Assembly (NCBI RefSeq): GCF_000212855.1
Contig: NZ_GL890993.1
Coordinates: 1,530,439-1,587,747, forward strand
Length of the DNA: 57,309 nt
Direction of reading: 5' to 3'
Source of the DNA: Streptococcus sanguinis SK355
GTDB taxonomy: Bacteria; Bacillota; Bacilli; Lactobacillales; Streptococcaceae
Part shown: piece by piece, positions 17,074-26,291 of the stretch
How the letters are laid out: each line of letters begins with the position of its first letter
Position numbering within the stretch: position 1 is the first letter of the stretch
Notes under the pieces: generated by a model
Databases searched by the model: none
Seen by the model: only the letters and a program-made list of their open reading frames with translations
What the model was told of the DNA's origin: nothing
Made by a program: the position numbers and the translations under genes

Positions 17074-18480
17074 ATGACTTTGTCTGATCAAGAGGTTCGA
17101 AGATTACAGTTAGGTCTTAAGGGGAATGTTAAAAAAAGTGAGGGAGCAGTTATAAATGCCGGAACAGATGATAAACCTGAGTATTATCAAATCGTTTATC
17201 GACAAGATAGTACAACTCAAGCAATGGCAGTTGTACCTGTTGATAACAAAAAAGGAGCAAATCCAAACTACCAAGAAACAACGATAGTTGTTGCTGGTAC
17301 TCAGATGCCCTTTGAAAATTCAAAAGAATTTGGGAATCAACCCTATTTCTGGAAGAAAAATCGAAATATTGTTGATTCATCTGAAAGAGCATTCTTTGCT
17401 AGTGGGGCATTCGGAATATTTCCAGGAATGCTGACTCCACAATCAGATGATATTGATATGTTTTATCAAATTACCGAAGAAAAGATAAAATCTCATAATG
17501 GTATCATTTCTAATATGTCTGGGCACAGTCAAGCAGGACCTGGAGTAGCTTATACAGCCTCAAAGTACGGCCTCAAACAAAACCGTTCAATCAAAGTGAC
17601 AAATTTTATGGATTTTGCTGCTAAGAAAGCTGTTGACACAGGTGGTATTTCAAAAGAACAAGTAGCCTATCTCAACAAAAACGCCACTATCTATAGAGAT
17701 AGTCGAGGCGATGTCGTTTTCTTAGATGGAAATAATGGTGATGTTCCTTATGGACAAACTATGAGATTTGAAGTTGAGGAAGGACAGGATGGTCACTCCC
17801 CAAGAACACCAGTAATGAAGGGAAATAAGTTAGATGTAGATTATTATTATAAAAGAAATCTATTCGCTACTGGCATGACAGAAAAACAGGTCCGAAAGAT
17901 TGCTGAATATAAAGCAAAAACGTACAAAGTAAATGTAGCAATCGCTAATTATGGTTTAGAGATGGACAAGGTGACTCCTGAATACTATGTTCGTGAGTAT
18001 TTAAAGGAATATGGAGACTTCGCTCCTGAGCCTTCTAAGCAGGATTTAATCGCTATAAATAGGAAATACATTGATGAACTGCATGCTTCTTTAAGAACCA
18101 GCTCTGGCGACAAAAAAATTAGTTTAAGAGAGGAACTCGTTCGTACAAGTGCGCAAACCGTTCAGCTTCAGGCTGAGGTCTATGAGCAAGAGATTAAAGA
18201 TAAGATAAAAAGTGCTAAATCTAGTGTTGAAAACCATATCAAAGAACTGAGAGATGCAGCTTATACCCTAGCCCACAATCTTTCTGCTGATGAGGTAGAG
18301 GGCTTATTATCTGAGTTGAGCATGTCAACTGCTTGGAATGATGGAAAAGAAGCAAGTACTCTTGCCTCAGCAAGCTCTTATAAAAATACTATGACTAATA
18401 TTGCAGGGAACTTAAACAAAGCTGCAGATAGGATAGTAGAAATCGATCAACAAGGTGCCCAGATTTTCGAGAAAAGTTAG
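17074..18480 (+). CDS. TslA-like T7SS lipase toxin candidate A (reverse orientation)
   Basis: A 468-residue protein. The N-terminal half is lipase-like: strand TTIVVAGTQ, then the nucleophile elbow MSGHSQAGPG with Ser152. After about residue 330 the sequence becomes helical and aligns with the C-terminus of the cluster B protein (LSADEVEGLLSELSMSTAWND against LSDSEVESLLIDFDIKHYWDD). There is no signal peptide. An N-terminal enzyme, C-terminal helical domain and two small helical partners downstream is the TslA arrangement, where the C-terminus is the T7SS targeting part. Phospholipase activity is inferred. ATG 17074 has AAAGGAGAAG upstream. Confidence 0.72.
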   Translation: MTLSDQEVRRLQLGLKGNVKKSEGAVINAGTDDKPEYYQIVYRQDSTTQAMAVVPVDNKKGANPNYQETTIVVAGTQMPFENSKEFGNQPYFWKKNRNIVDSSERAFFASGAFGIFPGMLTPQSDDIDMFYQITEEKIKSHNGIISNMSGHSQAGPGVAYTASKYGLKQNRSIKVTNFMDFAAKKAVDTGGISKEQVAYLNKNATIYRDSRGDVVFLDGNNGDVPYGQTMRFEVEEGQDGHSPRTPVMKGNKLDVDYYYKRNLFATGMTEKQVRKIAEYKAKTYKVNVAIANYGLEMDKVTPEYYVREYLKEYGDFAPEPSKQDLIAINRKYIDELHASLRTSSGDKKISLREELVRTSAQTVQLQAEVYEQEIKDKIKSAKSSVENHIKELRDAAYTLAHNLSADEVEGLLSELSMSTAWNDGKEASTLASASSYKNTMTNIAGNLNKAADRIVEIDQQGAQIFEKS

Positions 18481-18490
18481 GAGGAAGAGC

Positions 18491-18787
18491 ATGATTGAAC
18501 CAAATACAGAAGATAGAGTTGAAGCCGAACGTATAAAAAAAGAATATTTAAAGATTCAGGAGCGCATAGCTATTCGTGGCTTGATTTCATCTAAAAGAGC
18601 CATACTTCTTGAGGAGAGTCAAGCTTTGCAAAGCTGGCTGGATAATCAAGCTGAGACTATGAAGTCTTTTGCGTCTTCTCAAGTGCCTGCAGATTTATCT
18701 GGGGCTTTCTCTGGTGGGGCGGCGGATTCAGTCAAAGAAGTGCTAGGGGCTGTTCCAAAGCCTGAATTAGCCAGTCCTATCCTGTAG
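18491..18787 (+). CDS. Small helical T7SS partner A (TlaA1-like, FxG motif)
   Basis: A 98-residue helical protein. GAFSGGAADSVKE near residue 75 is a WxG/FxG-type turn, and the C-terminus is Pro-rich (PKPELASPIL). It aligns with the cluster B counterpart (GGFEGKAAQAAE, then PSLDSPI). Such proteins pair with the helical domain of T7SS substrates. ATG 18491 has TAGGAGG upstream, 7 nt away; the longer frame from 18455 lacks an RBS. Confidence 0.7.
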   Translation: MIEPNTEDRVEAERIKKEYLKIQERIAIRGLISSKRAILLEESQALQSWLDNQAETMKSFASSQVPADLSGAFSGGAADSVKEVLGAVPKPELASPIL

Positions 18788-18795
18788 GAGGCCGT

Positions 18796-19122
18796 ATGGA
18801 TATTCAGAAAAAAATTAAGCGCCTTGATGACGAGCATATAGCTTTTCGAAAGAAAGTCAGCGAGTATGAATGGGATTATCAGGACATGAGACGAGAAGCT
18901 AAAAATGTTTCAGAGCAAATGAGCGAATGGATATTATCTTTTTGTCGGAATAGTCCTGATACCGTCCCCTCATATGAATTAAGCCAAATAGAGGAAAACA
19001 GGGAAATTTTTGAGAGAAAAATTCAGCGTTATGAAGAACGGCTAAACAAAACTTATCACGAAGAAAATCGAATCTATAATAAAAAATTAGAGGAACTTGA
19101 GAAAGAAAAGAAGAACTCTTGA
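18796..19122 (+). CDS. Small helical T7SS partner A (TlaA2-like)
   Basis: A 108-residue, highly charged coiled-coil protein. It shares with its cluster B counterpart the pattern L.DEHxxxxRxxxxxE near the start and (Y/Q)ENR.(Y/F)xKKL near the end. I believe these belong to a family of uncharacterised T7SS-associated proteins (DUF3958-like), but the family number is from memory. It is the last gene of cluster A, followed by a terminator. The likely role is stabilising or targeting the lipase. Confidence 0.65.
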   Translation: MDIQKKIKRLDDEHIAFRKKVSEYEWDYQDMRREAKNVSEQMSEWILSFCRNSPDTVPSYELSQIEENREIFERKIQRYEERLNKTYHEENRIYNKKLEELEKEKKNS

Positions 19123-19149
19123 CCTTTCTTCTATTATCATAAACCAAAT

Positions 19150-19171
19150 GGACAGCTTTTCCTGTCTTTTT
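19150..19171 (+). terminator. Rho-independent terminator of cluster A
   Basis: GACAG (19151-19155) and CTGTC (19162-19166) with a T-run to 19171. The stem is short. Confidence 0.7.
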
Positions 19172-19287
19172 GTTTGCATTTATTCTGCACTGAAATCTTT
19201 TAAATATGATACAATAATAACAGATTATAAGAGGACAAGTATGGCGGAGTAATCTTGCCATGTTGTTCGCTAGGTGAGGAGAAGCTT

Positions 19288-21828
19288 ATGCAAGCAGTTA
19301 AACATTTTATTGAAACTTTTGTTCCTGAGCACTATGATCTCTTTTTGGATCTGAATCGTGCCGACAAGACTTTTTCAGGCAAGGTAACCATTACTGGGGA
19401 AGCTAAGACGAGTAAGATTTCCCTGCATCAAAAAGATTTGACGGTTGAAGCTGTAGAGGTGGCTGACCAAGCTCGCCCTTTCACTCTTGATAAGGACAAT
19501 GAAGCTCTTTATATTGAGCTGGAAGCAGCTGGACCTGTAGTGGTGACCATAACTTATACTGGTAAGATTACGGACAATATGACAGGGATTTACCCATCTT
19601 ACTACACGGTTGATGGTGTGAAAAAAGAGATTATTTCTACGCAGTTTGAGAGCCATTTTGCACGCGAAGCCTTTCCGAGTGTGGATGAGCCAGAGGCTAA
19701 GGCAACTTTTGATTTGGCTTTGAAATTTGACCAAGCAGAGGGTGAGTTGGCCCTGTCTAATATGCCGGAAATTGATGTTGAAAACCGCAAAGCGACTGGC
19801 GTTTGGAAGTTTGAAACGACTCCACGTATGTCTTCCTATCTCTTGGCTTTTGCTGCAGGTGATATGCAAGGAATTACTGCTAAAACCAAGAATGGAACTT
19901 TGGTAGGAGTTTATGCGACCAAGGCCCACCCAGAGAGCAATCTAGAGTTTGCTTTGGACATTGCGGTTCGCTGTATTGAATTTTACGAAGAATATTATGG
20001 AGTCAAGTATCCTATTCCTCAGTCACTTCATGTGGCTCTGCCAGACTTTTCTGCTGGTGCTATGGAAAACTGGGGCTTGGTGACCTATCGGGAAATCTAT
20101 TTGCTGGTGGATGAAAATTCAACAGCTCTAAGCCGTCAGACAGTTGCCTTGGTTGTTGCACACGAATTAGCCCACCAATGGTTCGGAAATCTAGTGACGA
20201 TGAAGTGGTGGGACGACCTTTGGCTCAATGAAAGCTTTGCCAATATGATGGAGTATGTCTCAGTTGATGCGATTGAGCCTAGCTGGAAGATTTTTGAAGA
20301 TTTCCAGACCAGCGGAGCTCCTTATGCCCTCAAGCGTGACGCGACAGATGGCGTCCAGTCGGTCCATGTAGAGGTCAAGCACCCTGATGAAATTAATACT
20401 CTTTTTGATGGGGCGATCGTTTATGCCAAGGGCAGCCGTCTCATGCACATGCTGCGCCGTTGGCTGGGAGACGATGCTTTTCGTAAGGGGCTAGGTGCTT
20501 ACTTTGAGAAGCACCAGTATGGAAATACTATCGGCCGTGACCTCTGGGACGCTCTTTCTCAAGCTTCTGGCCGTGATGTAGCTGCCTTTATGGATGCTTG
20601 GCTGGAGCAGCCGGGTTATCCAGTTGTCACTGCTAATGTCGAAAATGACTCCTTGATTTTGACCCAGAAGCAGTTCTTCATTGGGGAGCACAAGGACAAA
20701 GGTCGCCTCTGGCCAGTACCGCTCAACAGCAACTGGCAAGGACTTCCTGATACTCTGACGACAGAAAGACTGGAAATTCCTAATTATGCAGCCCTGGCAG
20801 CGCAAAATGAAGGAGCCCTGCGTCTTAATACAGAAAACACTGCCCACTATATTACAGATTATCAAGGTGAGTTGCTGGATGCTCTTCTAAATAATCTTAG
20901 CTCTTTGGACAATATCAGTAAGTTGCAAATCATGCAGGAGCGTCGACTTCTGGCAGAGTCTGGTAAGATTTCCTATGCGGACCTGCTGCCAGTCATCAGC
21001 AAGCTGGCAAACGAAACTTCTTATATGGTGGTTTCAGCTGTTTCCCAAGTGCTGGAAGGATTGAATCGCTTTGTGGATGAAGGCAGTCAGACTGAAGAAG
21101 ATTACAAAGTCCTGTTGAAAATTCTCAGTCAAAGTAATTTCGACCGTCTTGGCTTTGAAAAACAGGAAGGCGAAAGTGATGAGGATGAGATGGTTCGTCA
21201 GCTGATTGTGGGTAATATGATTAAGGCTGAAGATGAGACAGCTAAAGCTCAAGCAAGCCAGATTTTTGACCGCTATCGTGATAATTTGGAAAAACTCCCT
21301 GCCGCTATTCGCCTGCAGGTACTTGTCAACCAAATCAAGCATCATGAAAGCAAGGAGCTGACTAAGCTTTATCTGGACCTATATGTTGCTTCAAATGATG
21401 GAAGCTTCAAAAATGCTCTTTCTACAGCCCTTTCTTATACGAAGAACATGGAAACCTTGGATGAACTTTTAGCGACTTGGAAGGATAAATTTACTGTGAA
21501 ACCGCAGGATTTGTCAGCTTGGTATGCCCGTTTCCTCAGCCGTGATTTTACTCAAGAAGCAGTGTGGACTTGGGCGCGTGAGAATTGGGACTGGATCAAG
21601 GCAGCGCTAGGTGGCGACATGAGCTTTGATAGCTTTGTCATTAGCCCAGCTGTGGTCTTCAAGACAGAAGAAAGATTGGCAGAGTACAAAGCCTTCTTTG
21701 AGCCACAATTGGATGATATGGCGATTAGCCGAAACATTAGCATGGGAATCAAGGAAATCGCTGCGCGTGTTGAACTAGTGAAGCGCGAGAAAGAAGCAGT
21801 GGAAAAAGCGATTCGAGCTGCGATTTAA
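19288..21828 (+). CDS. pepN: Lysyl/alanyl aminopeptidase PepN (M1 family)
   Basis: An 846-residue cytoplasmic metallo-aminopeptidase. The exopeptidase motif is GAMEN and the zinc site is HELAHQWFGN with the second Glu in NESFANMME. PepN removes N-terminal residues from peptides and supports nitrogen nutrition. I chose ATG 19288 with AGGAG 7-12 nt upstream; the open frame extends back to 19255 without an RBS. A -10-like TACAAT lies near 19211. Full length. Confidence 0.97.
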   Translation: MQAVKHFIETFVPEHYDLFLDLNRADKTFSGKVTITGEAKTSKISLHQKDLTVEAVEVADQARPFTLDKDNEALYIELEAAGPVVVTITYTGKITDNMTGIYPSYYTVDGVKKEIISTQFESHFAREAFPSVDEPEAKATFDLALKFDQAEGELALSNMPEIDVENRKATGVWKFETTPRMSSYLLAFAAGDMQGITAKTKNGTLVGVYATKAHPESNLEFALDIAVRCIEFYEEYYGVKYPIPQSLHVALPDFSAGAMENWGLVTYREIYLLVDENSTALSRQTVALVVAHELAHQWFGNLVTMKWWDDLWLNESFANMMEYVSVDAIEPSWKIFEDFQTSGAPYALKRDATDGVQSVHVEVKHPDEINTLFDGAIVYAKGSRLMHMLRRWLGDDAFRKGLGAYFEKHQYGNTIGRDLWDALSQASGRDVAAFMDAWLEQPGYPVVTANVENDSLILTQKQFFIGEHKDKGRLWPVPLNSNWQGLPDTLTTERLEIPNYAALAAQNEGALRLNTENTAHYITDYQGELLDALLNNLSSLDNISKLQIMQERRLLAESGKISYADLLPVISKLANETSYMVVSAVSQVLEGLNRFVDEGSQTEEDYKVLLKILSQSNFDRLGFEKQEGESDEDEMVRQLIVGNMIKAEDETAKAQASQIFDRYRDNLEKLPAAIRLQVLVNQIKHHESKELTKLYLDLYVASNDGSFKNALSTALSYTKNMETLDELLATWKDKFTVKPQDLSAWYARFLSRDFTQEAVWTWARENWDWIKAALGGDMSFDSFVISPAVVFKTEERLAEYKAFFEPQLDDMAISRNISMGIKEIAARVELVKREKEAVEKAIRAAI

Positions 21829-21855
21829 TGGATTTGATTATAATGACTAGAACAG

Positions 21856-21885
21856 CCTGAGATAGTAGCCTATCTCAGGTTTTTT
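21856..21885 (+). terminator. Rho-independent terminator of pepN
   Basis: CCTGAGATA (21856-21864) and TATCTCAGG (21871-21879), 9 perfect pairs, followed by six Ts. Confidence 0.93.
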
Positions 21886-21980
21886 GTGTTATAAAATTTT
21901 GAAAATAAAAGTTCAATTTATTACAATATACGAATGACAATAAAGAGCTTTATTTCCAATTTCTCGCATTTTTAGTCTTT

Positions 21981-22008
21981 TTTAAGAAAAAATTCAGTCC
22001 TGTTTAAG
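21981..22008 (+). promoter_or_regulatory. Three direct repeats of the CiaR-box type
   Basis: TTTAAG (21981-21986), ATTCAG (21992-21997) and TTTAAG (22003-22008) are spaced exactly 11 bp apart. The known CiaR site is a TTTAAG-N5-TTTAAG direct repeat. A -10-like GATAAT follows near 22020. The site would control the gene at 22135 and perhaps ciaRH. Confidence 0.6.
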
Positions 22009-22134
22009 TAAAAAACTATATGATAATGCTATTCTAGTGAAAGGATGTGTATTGGATGACTTGTAAGCTGCATTAGCTTCTTGCTTGATAGAATGAGTCA
22101 GAAAAATTAAAAAAGAAAGAAGGTAATAGATTTA

Positions 22135-22617
22135 ATGGATATGGAAAAAATGATTGTTGTAGAAAAAAGTACCAAATGGTGGCTGACGGTTGCAACGGGT
22201 AGTGCTCTAGCAGTCGGACTTCTGGGAGGTTATGGTCTTGCGACAGCTATTCACGGTACAAACAGTCAGCAATCAGCTATTCAACAGCCAGCTACTGTGC
22301 CTGGAGCACCGGAGCAGGGACAAAATGGTCAGGATGCAGGAAATAGCATGCCTCCGCAACCAGGTCAGAATGGTCAAAACGGCGGACCGGGTAATGGCAT
22401 GCCGACGCAGGATGGTGGTTCAGGACAGAACGGTCAAGACCAAGGCATGCCGCCTCAAGACGGTCAGCACTCTGGCAAGGACAAGAGCAAGGATTCTTCT
22501 GCTCAGCAAAATGACAACGGGAAGAAAAACAAGAAAAAGTCTTCAACGAACACAAATGAACAATCGGACAAGAACAATAATAAGTCGACAAAAGAAAATA
22601 AAACGTCGCAGTCGTAG
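22135..22617 (+). CDS. Membrane-anchored Gln/Gly/Asn/Pro-rich protein upstream of ciaRH (CiaX-like position)
   Basis: A 160-residue low-complexity protein. A hydrophobic segment at about residues 16-36 (WWLTVATGSALAVGLLGG) is followed by repeats built on GQNGQD and GMPPQDG/GNGMPTQDG (residues 60-115) and a Lys/Asn/Ser-rich tail. Most of it is predicted outside the membrane and disordered. In Streptococcus mutans a small secreted protein, CiaX, sits directly upstream of ciaRH and modulates it; this gene has the same position, but I see no clear sequence similarity. The CiaR-like repeats upstream suggest feedback control. RBS GAAAGAAGG is 12 nt from the ATG. Confidence 0.65.
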   Translation: MDMEKMIVVEKSTKWWLTVATGSALAVGLLGGYGLATAIHGTNSQQSAIQQPATVPGAPEQGQNGQDAGNSMPPQPGQNGQNGGPGNGMPTQDGGSGQNGQDQGMPPQDGQHSGKDKSKDSSAQQNDNGKKNKKKSSTNTNEQSDKNNNKSTKENKTSQS

Positions 22618-22646
22618 AAAAAACTTACTGATTTTGACCCAAGTCA

Positions 22647-22655
22647 TGATATAAT
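22647..22655 (+). promoter_or_regulatory. Extended -10 promoter for ciaRH
   Basis: TGA plus TATAAT (22650-22655), in the gap between the CiaX-like gene and ciaR. The -35 region is weak. Confidence 0.5.
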
Positions 22656-22721
22656 AAGAATAGCAAATAAAACAAAAACCAAAAGACATAATCTTGGGAA
22701 GTTTTATTGGAGGAAAGAAAG

Positions 22722-23396
22722 ATGATTAAAATTCTATTGGTAGAAGATGACCTTGGACTGTCAAACTCAGTTTTTGATTTTTTGGATGATTTTGCAGATG
22801 TAATGCAGATTTTTGATGGCGAAGAAGGCCTATATGAAGCAGAGAGCGGTGTTTATGACCTCATCTTGCTGGATCTCATGCTGCCCGAGAAAGATGGTTT
22901 CCAAGTGCTGAAAGATCTCCGGGCAAAAGGAGTCACTACCCCTGTTCTCATCATGACAGCTAAGGAAAGCTTGGATGACAAAGGACATGGCTTTGAGCTC
23001 GGGGCTGATGACTATCTGACAAAACCTTTCTATTTGGAAGAACTGAAAATGCGGATCCAGGCGCTCTTGAAACGTGCTGGTAAATTCAACGAGAATACTC
23101 TTTCTTATGGTGATGTGACAGTCAATCTATCCACAAATTCAACATTGAAAGACGGTAAAGACGTTGAGTTGCTTGGTAAAGAGTTCGACCTCTTGGTTTA
23201 TTTCCTGCAAAATCAAAATGTAATCTTGCCTAAGACCCAAATTTTTGACCGTCTGTGGGGCTTTGACAGTGATACCACTGTTTCCGTTGTTGAAGTGTAC
23301 GTTTCCAAGATTCGTAAAAAACTGAAAGGAACGGCATTTGCGAAAAACCTACATACTCTTCGTAGTGTCGGCTACATTTTAAAAGATGCTGAATAA
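22722..23396 (+). CDS. ciaR: Response regulator CiaR
   Basis: A 224-residue OmpR-family regulator, clearly CiaR. The receiver domain has acidic pocket VEDD, phospho-acceptor Asp in [13 protein letters not shown] and Lys in [10 protein letters not shown]. The C-terminal winged helix includes [13 protein letters not shown] and [13 protein letters not shown]. CiaR controls competence, beta-lactam tolerance, HtrA and small csRNAs in streptococci. I chose ATG 22722 with GGAGG 8 nt upstream. It overlaps ciaH by 11 nt. Confidence 0.97.
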   Translation: MIKILLVEDDLGLSNSVFDFLDDFADVMQIFDGEEGLYEAESGVYDLILLDLMLPEKDGFQVLKDLRAKGVTTPVLIMTAKESLDDKGHGFELGADDYLTKPFYLEELKMRIQALLKRAGKFNENTLSYGDVTVNLSTNSTLKDGKDVELLGKEFDLLVYFLQNQNVILPKTQIFDRLWGFDSDTTVSVVEVYVSKIRKKLKGTAFAKNLHTLRSVGYILKDAE

Positions 23397-24777
23397 AATC
23401 AAGAAGACCTTTTATGCGGATGATTTCTCTTATTTCATTCGCTATTTTGGGTTGTTTACATTAATCTTCTCAGCCATGACCTTGATTATTATTCAGGTTA
23501 TGCGCTCCAGCCTTTATACGTCTGTTGATGAAAATCTTAAAAACCTGAGTAATGATCCTAGTTCAGTAGCAGATTTGGCCTATCGGACGACAGGTCAGCA
23601 GTCTAATCCGAGCAATAAGGTCAACACTAAAAGTCCTAAAAGCAGTAAAGAGCCAGATGGCGATCCAAACGAAGAGCCTAAGCCTGACAATCTGACGACG
23701 CCAAATTTCAGTTCTAATACTTTTGCCCTGCTTTTGGATGATAATTATAAAAATATTTCCACCAGCAAGAGCGATGGCTTTCTGGACTTTAATTCTTTGG
23801 ACTTTAACAAGTCCTATCTGAATCAAATCAAGGAAATCGTGATTGGCAACAGCTTTGGCCAGACAGAAAGCTATCGGGCATATCTCTTTGATATTGACCC
23901 CAATAATGAGTATCCTGATATCAAGTATGCTGTGGTCATGACTAGTATTAGTCAGCTGGAGCAGACCAGCGGCAAGCATGAGCAACTGATTGCCATGGTT
24001 ATGGTTAGCTTTTGGGGAATTTCCCTGATTGCTAGTATTTATCTGGCTCGGATGAGTGTTAAGCCCTTGCTGGAAAGTATCCAGAAGCAGAAGGCTTTCG
24101 TGGAAAATGCAAGTCACGAGCTGCGGACTCCTCTGGCGGTATTGCAGAGCCGTTTAGAAACACTCTTTCGTAAGCCTGAAGCAACAATTATGCAGAGCAG
24201 TGAAAATATCGCTTCTAGCTTGGATGAAGTACGCAATATGCGTCTATTGACGACCAATCTGCTCAACCTGGCCCGTCGCGATGATGGCATCAAGCCTCAA
24301 TATGGTGAAGTCGAACCAGAATTTTTTGATACGACCTTTGCTAATTACTGCATTATCGCAAGGGAGAATAAAAAAGCCTTTCATTCAGAAAATATGATCA
24401 AGCACCCTATTGTGACAGATCAAATTTTCCTCAAACAGCTGATGACTATCCTATTTGACAATGCTATCAAGTACACAGATGATGACGGCGTAATCAGTGT
24501 CATGGCTACTTCGACAGATCGTTACCTTATTTTCCGAGTGGCGGACAATGGCCCTGGTATCAGCGATGAAGATAAGAAGAAGATTTTTGATCGCTTTTAT
24601 CGGGTGGACAAGGCTCGGACCCGTCAGAAAGGTGGTTTTGGTCTGGGGCTATCTCTGGCCAAGCAGATTGCCGATGCTTTCAAGGGCACTATTTATGTCA
24701 AGGACAACAAACCAAAAGGCACGGTCTTTGAAGTTAAACTGCTACTGAAGGAAACGAAAAAGCGCTCTGTTAAATAG
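23386..24777 (+). CDS. ciaH: Sensor histidine kinase CiaH
   Basis: A 463-residue membrane kinase. The first membrane segment is at about residues 18-38; an extracellular domain with a Ser/Lys/Pro-rich stretch (about residues 75-105) follows; the second segment is near residue 205. The phospho-acceptor His is in [14 protein letters not shown]. ATPase boxes are NAIKYTDD (N), DNGPGI (G1) and [12 protein letters not shown] (G2). It pairs with CiaR and is translated from within the end of ciaR. Confidence 0.97.
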   Translation: MLNKIKKTFYADDFSYFIRYFGLFTLIFSAMTLIIIQVMRSSLYTSVDENLKNLSNDPSSVADLAYRTTGQQSNPSNKVNTKSPKSSKEPDGDPNEEPKPDNLTTPNFSSNTFALLLDDNYKNISTSKSDGFLDFNSLDFNKSYLNQIKEIVIGNSFGQTESYRAYLFDIDPNNEYPDIKYAVVMTSISQLEQTSGKHEQLIAMVMVSFWGISLIASIYLARMSVKPLLESIQKQKAFVENASHELRTPLAVLQSRLETLFRKPEATIMQSSENIASSLDEVRNMRLLTTNLLNLARRDDGIKPQYGEVEPEFFDTTFANYCIIARENKKAFHSENMIKHPIVTDQIFLKQLMTILFDNAIKYTDDDGVISVMATSTDRYLIFRVADNGPGISDEDKKKIFDRFYRVDKARTRQKGGFGLGLSLAKQIADAFKGTIYVKDNKPKGTVFEVKLLLKETKKRSVK

Positions 24778-24792
24778 CGGGAGAGGCCTAAT

Positions 24793-25731
24793 ATGAACAT
24801 TTTGGTTTATGGTGCTGGCACAATCGGTTTGACATACGCTTGGTTACTGTCTAATCAACATCAAGTTACTGTCTTAGTTAGAGAGCATAAGCTGTCGACT
24901 TTAGAGCAAGGCTTCACACTTTCTATTAAAGATTTAAGGAAAGATGAACAGGTCTATAAAGAATATCATTTCCAGCCGCCATTGGTGACGAGCATTGCTC
25001 AAGACTATGACCTGATTCTCTTAACGGTAAATAGTTTGCAACTAGAGCAGGCATTGAATCATTTGGCGGCTATAAAGGAAAAAGCTCATTTACTTATTTT
25101 ACAGAATAACTGGAATATCAACTCCAAGATTCCTTCTTATTTGGATAGAAAGCAAGTGTCGTTAGCTTTTCCTTCTTCTGTTGGAGGAGGGCGAAAGAGT
25201 GATGGTCGGATCCAAGCTATCATTTTCAAAGAAGCTACGTTACTTGATGATGATTCTTACACATCAGAGTTGTCTCCTATCTTCACAGCTAGTGGGATAG
25301 GTATTGATGCTATGCCTGACTTGGCTTCTTGGATGAAGGTTCACTGCCTTCAGGAGGCGGTAATGGCAGGTGCAGTTGCAGAAGCAGAGACTTTTGATGC
25401 ACTCTTGAAAGATAAAAAAGCAATTCGAAAGATGATTTGCGCTTGGCGAGAAGGTTTAGAACTCTGTCAGCGATATGGCATTCCTAAACATCGTTATAAA
25501 CCTACTAAATATCTATCCCTGCCCCTATTTCTCTTGGTTCCAGTAATGAAGTTCATGTTGAGTCAGCCTTTGGTTGCTGAAATGGTCACAAATCATATGC
25601 ATTCAGGCTATGCCGAATGGGTTGATCAATATTTTGAAATCAAAAGAAGTGCTGAGAAAGAAAGCATTCCCATGCCTCAATGGAATTCGTATAGCGACTT
25701 CATTGAACAGTTTTTGAAAAACAATTCTTAG
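24793..25731 (+). CDS. Ketopantoate reductase (PanE/ApbA) family protein
   Basis: A 312-residue NAD(P)-binding protein. The Rossmann motif GAGTIG is at residues 7-12 (MNILVYGAGTIGLTYA). The ApbA-type arrangement continues with LTVNSLQLEQALNHL and FPSSVGGG. PanE reduces ketopantoate to pantoate, but many family members in streptococci have unknown substrates, and the C-terminal part is divergent, so I do not give a gene symbol. It follows ciaH by 15 nt and may be co-transcribed; a terminator follows. Confidence 0.8.
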   Translation: MNILVYGAGTIGLTYAWLLSNQHQVTVLVREHKLSTLEQGFTLSIKDLRKDEQVYKEYHFQPPLVTSIAQDYDLILLTVNSLQLEQALNHLAAIKEKAHLLILQNNWNINSKIPSYLDRKQVSLAFPSSVGGGRKSDGRIQAIIFKEATLLDDDSYTSELSPIFTASGIGIDAMPDLASWMKVHCLQEAVMAGAVAEAETFDALLKDKKAIRKMICAWREGLELCQRYGIPKHRYKPTKYLSLPLFLLVPVMKFMLSQPLVAEMVTNHMHSGYAEWVDQYFEIKRSAEKESIPMPQWNSYSDFIEQFLKNNS

Positions 25732-25755
25732 CAGGCCTTATTGGCTTGCTTTTTA
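25731..25755 (+). terminator. Rho-independent terminator
   Basis: GCAGGCC (25731-25737) and GGCTTGC (25743-25749), one G-T pair, then TTTTTA. It overlaps the last base of the preceding stop codon. Confidence 0.85.
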
Positions 25756-25843
25756 TCTGCTTTCATTTACTTTTTTAAAAATTTAATATAAGTTTTGCCC
25801 AAAATAGGGTATAATAATAGACAAGAAAGAATGAGGTGAAATT

Positions 25844-26230
25844 ATGGCATCAAAAATGTTACATACTTGTTTGCGTGTGGAGAATTTGGAAGCGTCTATC
25901 GCTTTTTATGCAGAGGCTTTTGGCTTTAAGGAGCTTCGTCGCAAGGATTTTCCAGATTATCAGTTTACTATCGTTTATCTAGGTTTGGAAGGCGATGATT
26001 ATGAGCTGGAACTGACCTATAACTATGACCATGGTCCTTATGTGATTGGGGATGGCTTTGCTCATGTGGCACTTAGCACGCCAGACTTGGAAGGTCTGCA
26101 CGCTGAGCACAAGGCCAAAGGCTATGAAGTGACAGATCCAAAAGGTCTTCCTGGCAACCCGCCTAATTATTATTTTGTAAAAGATCCTGATGGCTACAAG
26201 GTGGAAGTCATTCGTGAGAAGAGTCTTTAA
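25844..26230 (+). CDS. gloA: Glyoxalase I-type (lactoylglutathione lyase) protein
   Basis: A 128-residue VOC-fold protein with two beta-alpha-beta modules. Metal-site residues of glyoxalase I are visible: His7 in MLHTCLRV, Glu in YELELTYN, His in FAHVAL and Glu in YKVEVIRE. It detoxifies methylglyoxal as its hemithioacetal. A -10 TATAAT at 25810-25815 and RBS GAGGTGA precede the ATG. Confidence 0.9.
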   Translation: MASKMLHTCLRVENLEASIAFYAEAFGFKELRRKDFPDYQFTIVYLGLEGDDYELELTYNYDHGPYVIGDGFAHVALSTPDLEGLHAEHKAKGYEVTDPKGLPGNPPNYYFVKDPDGYKVEVIREKSL

Positions 26231-26291
26231 CATCTAGCTGCAGTTAATTTTGCAAGATAAATGATGATTTTTATTCATTTAGGACAGGTGT

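Noticed and set aside
22232..22654. Arg-rich 140-codon frame inside the CiaX-like gene
   Set aside because: It is an out-of-frame reading of repetitive Gln/Gly codons, without an RBS, overlapping a gene with a good start.
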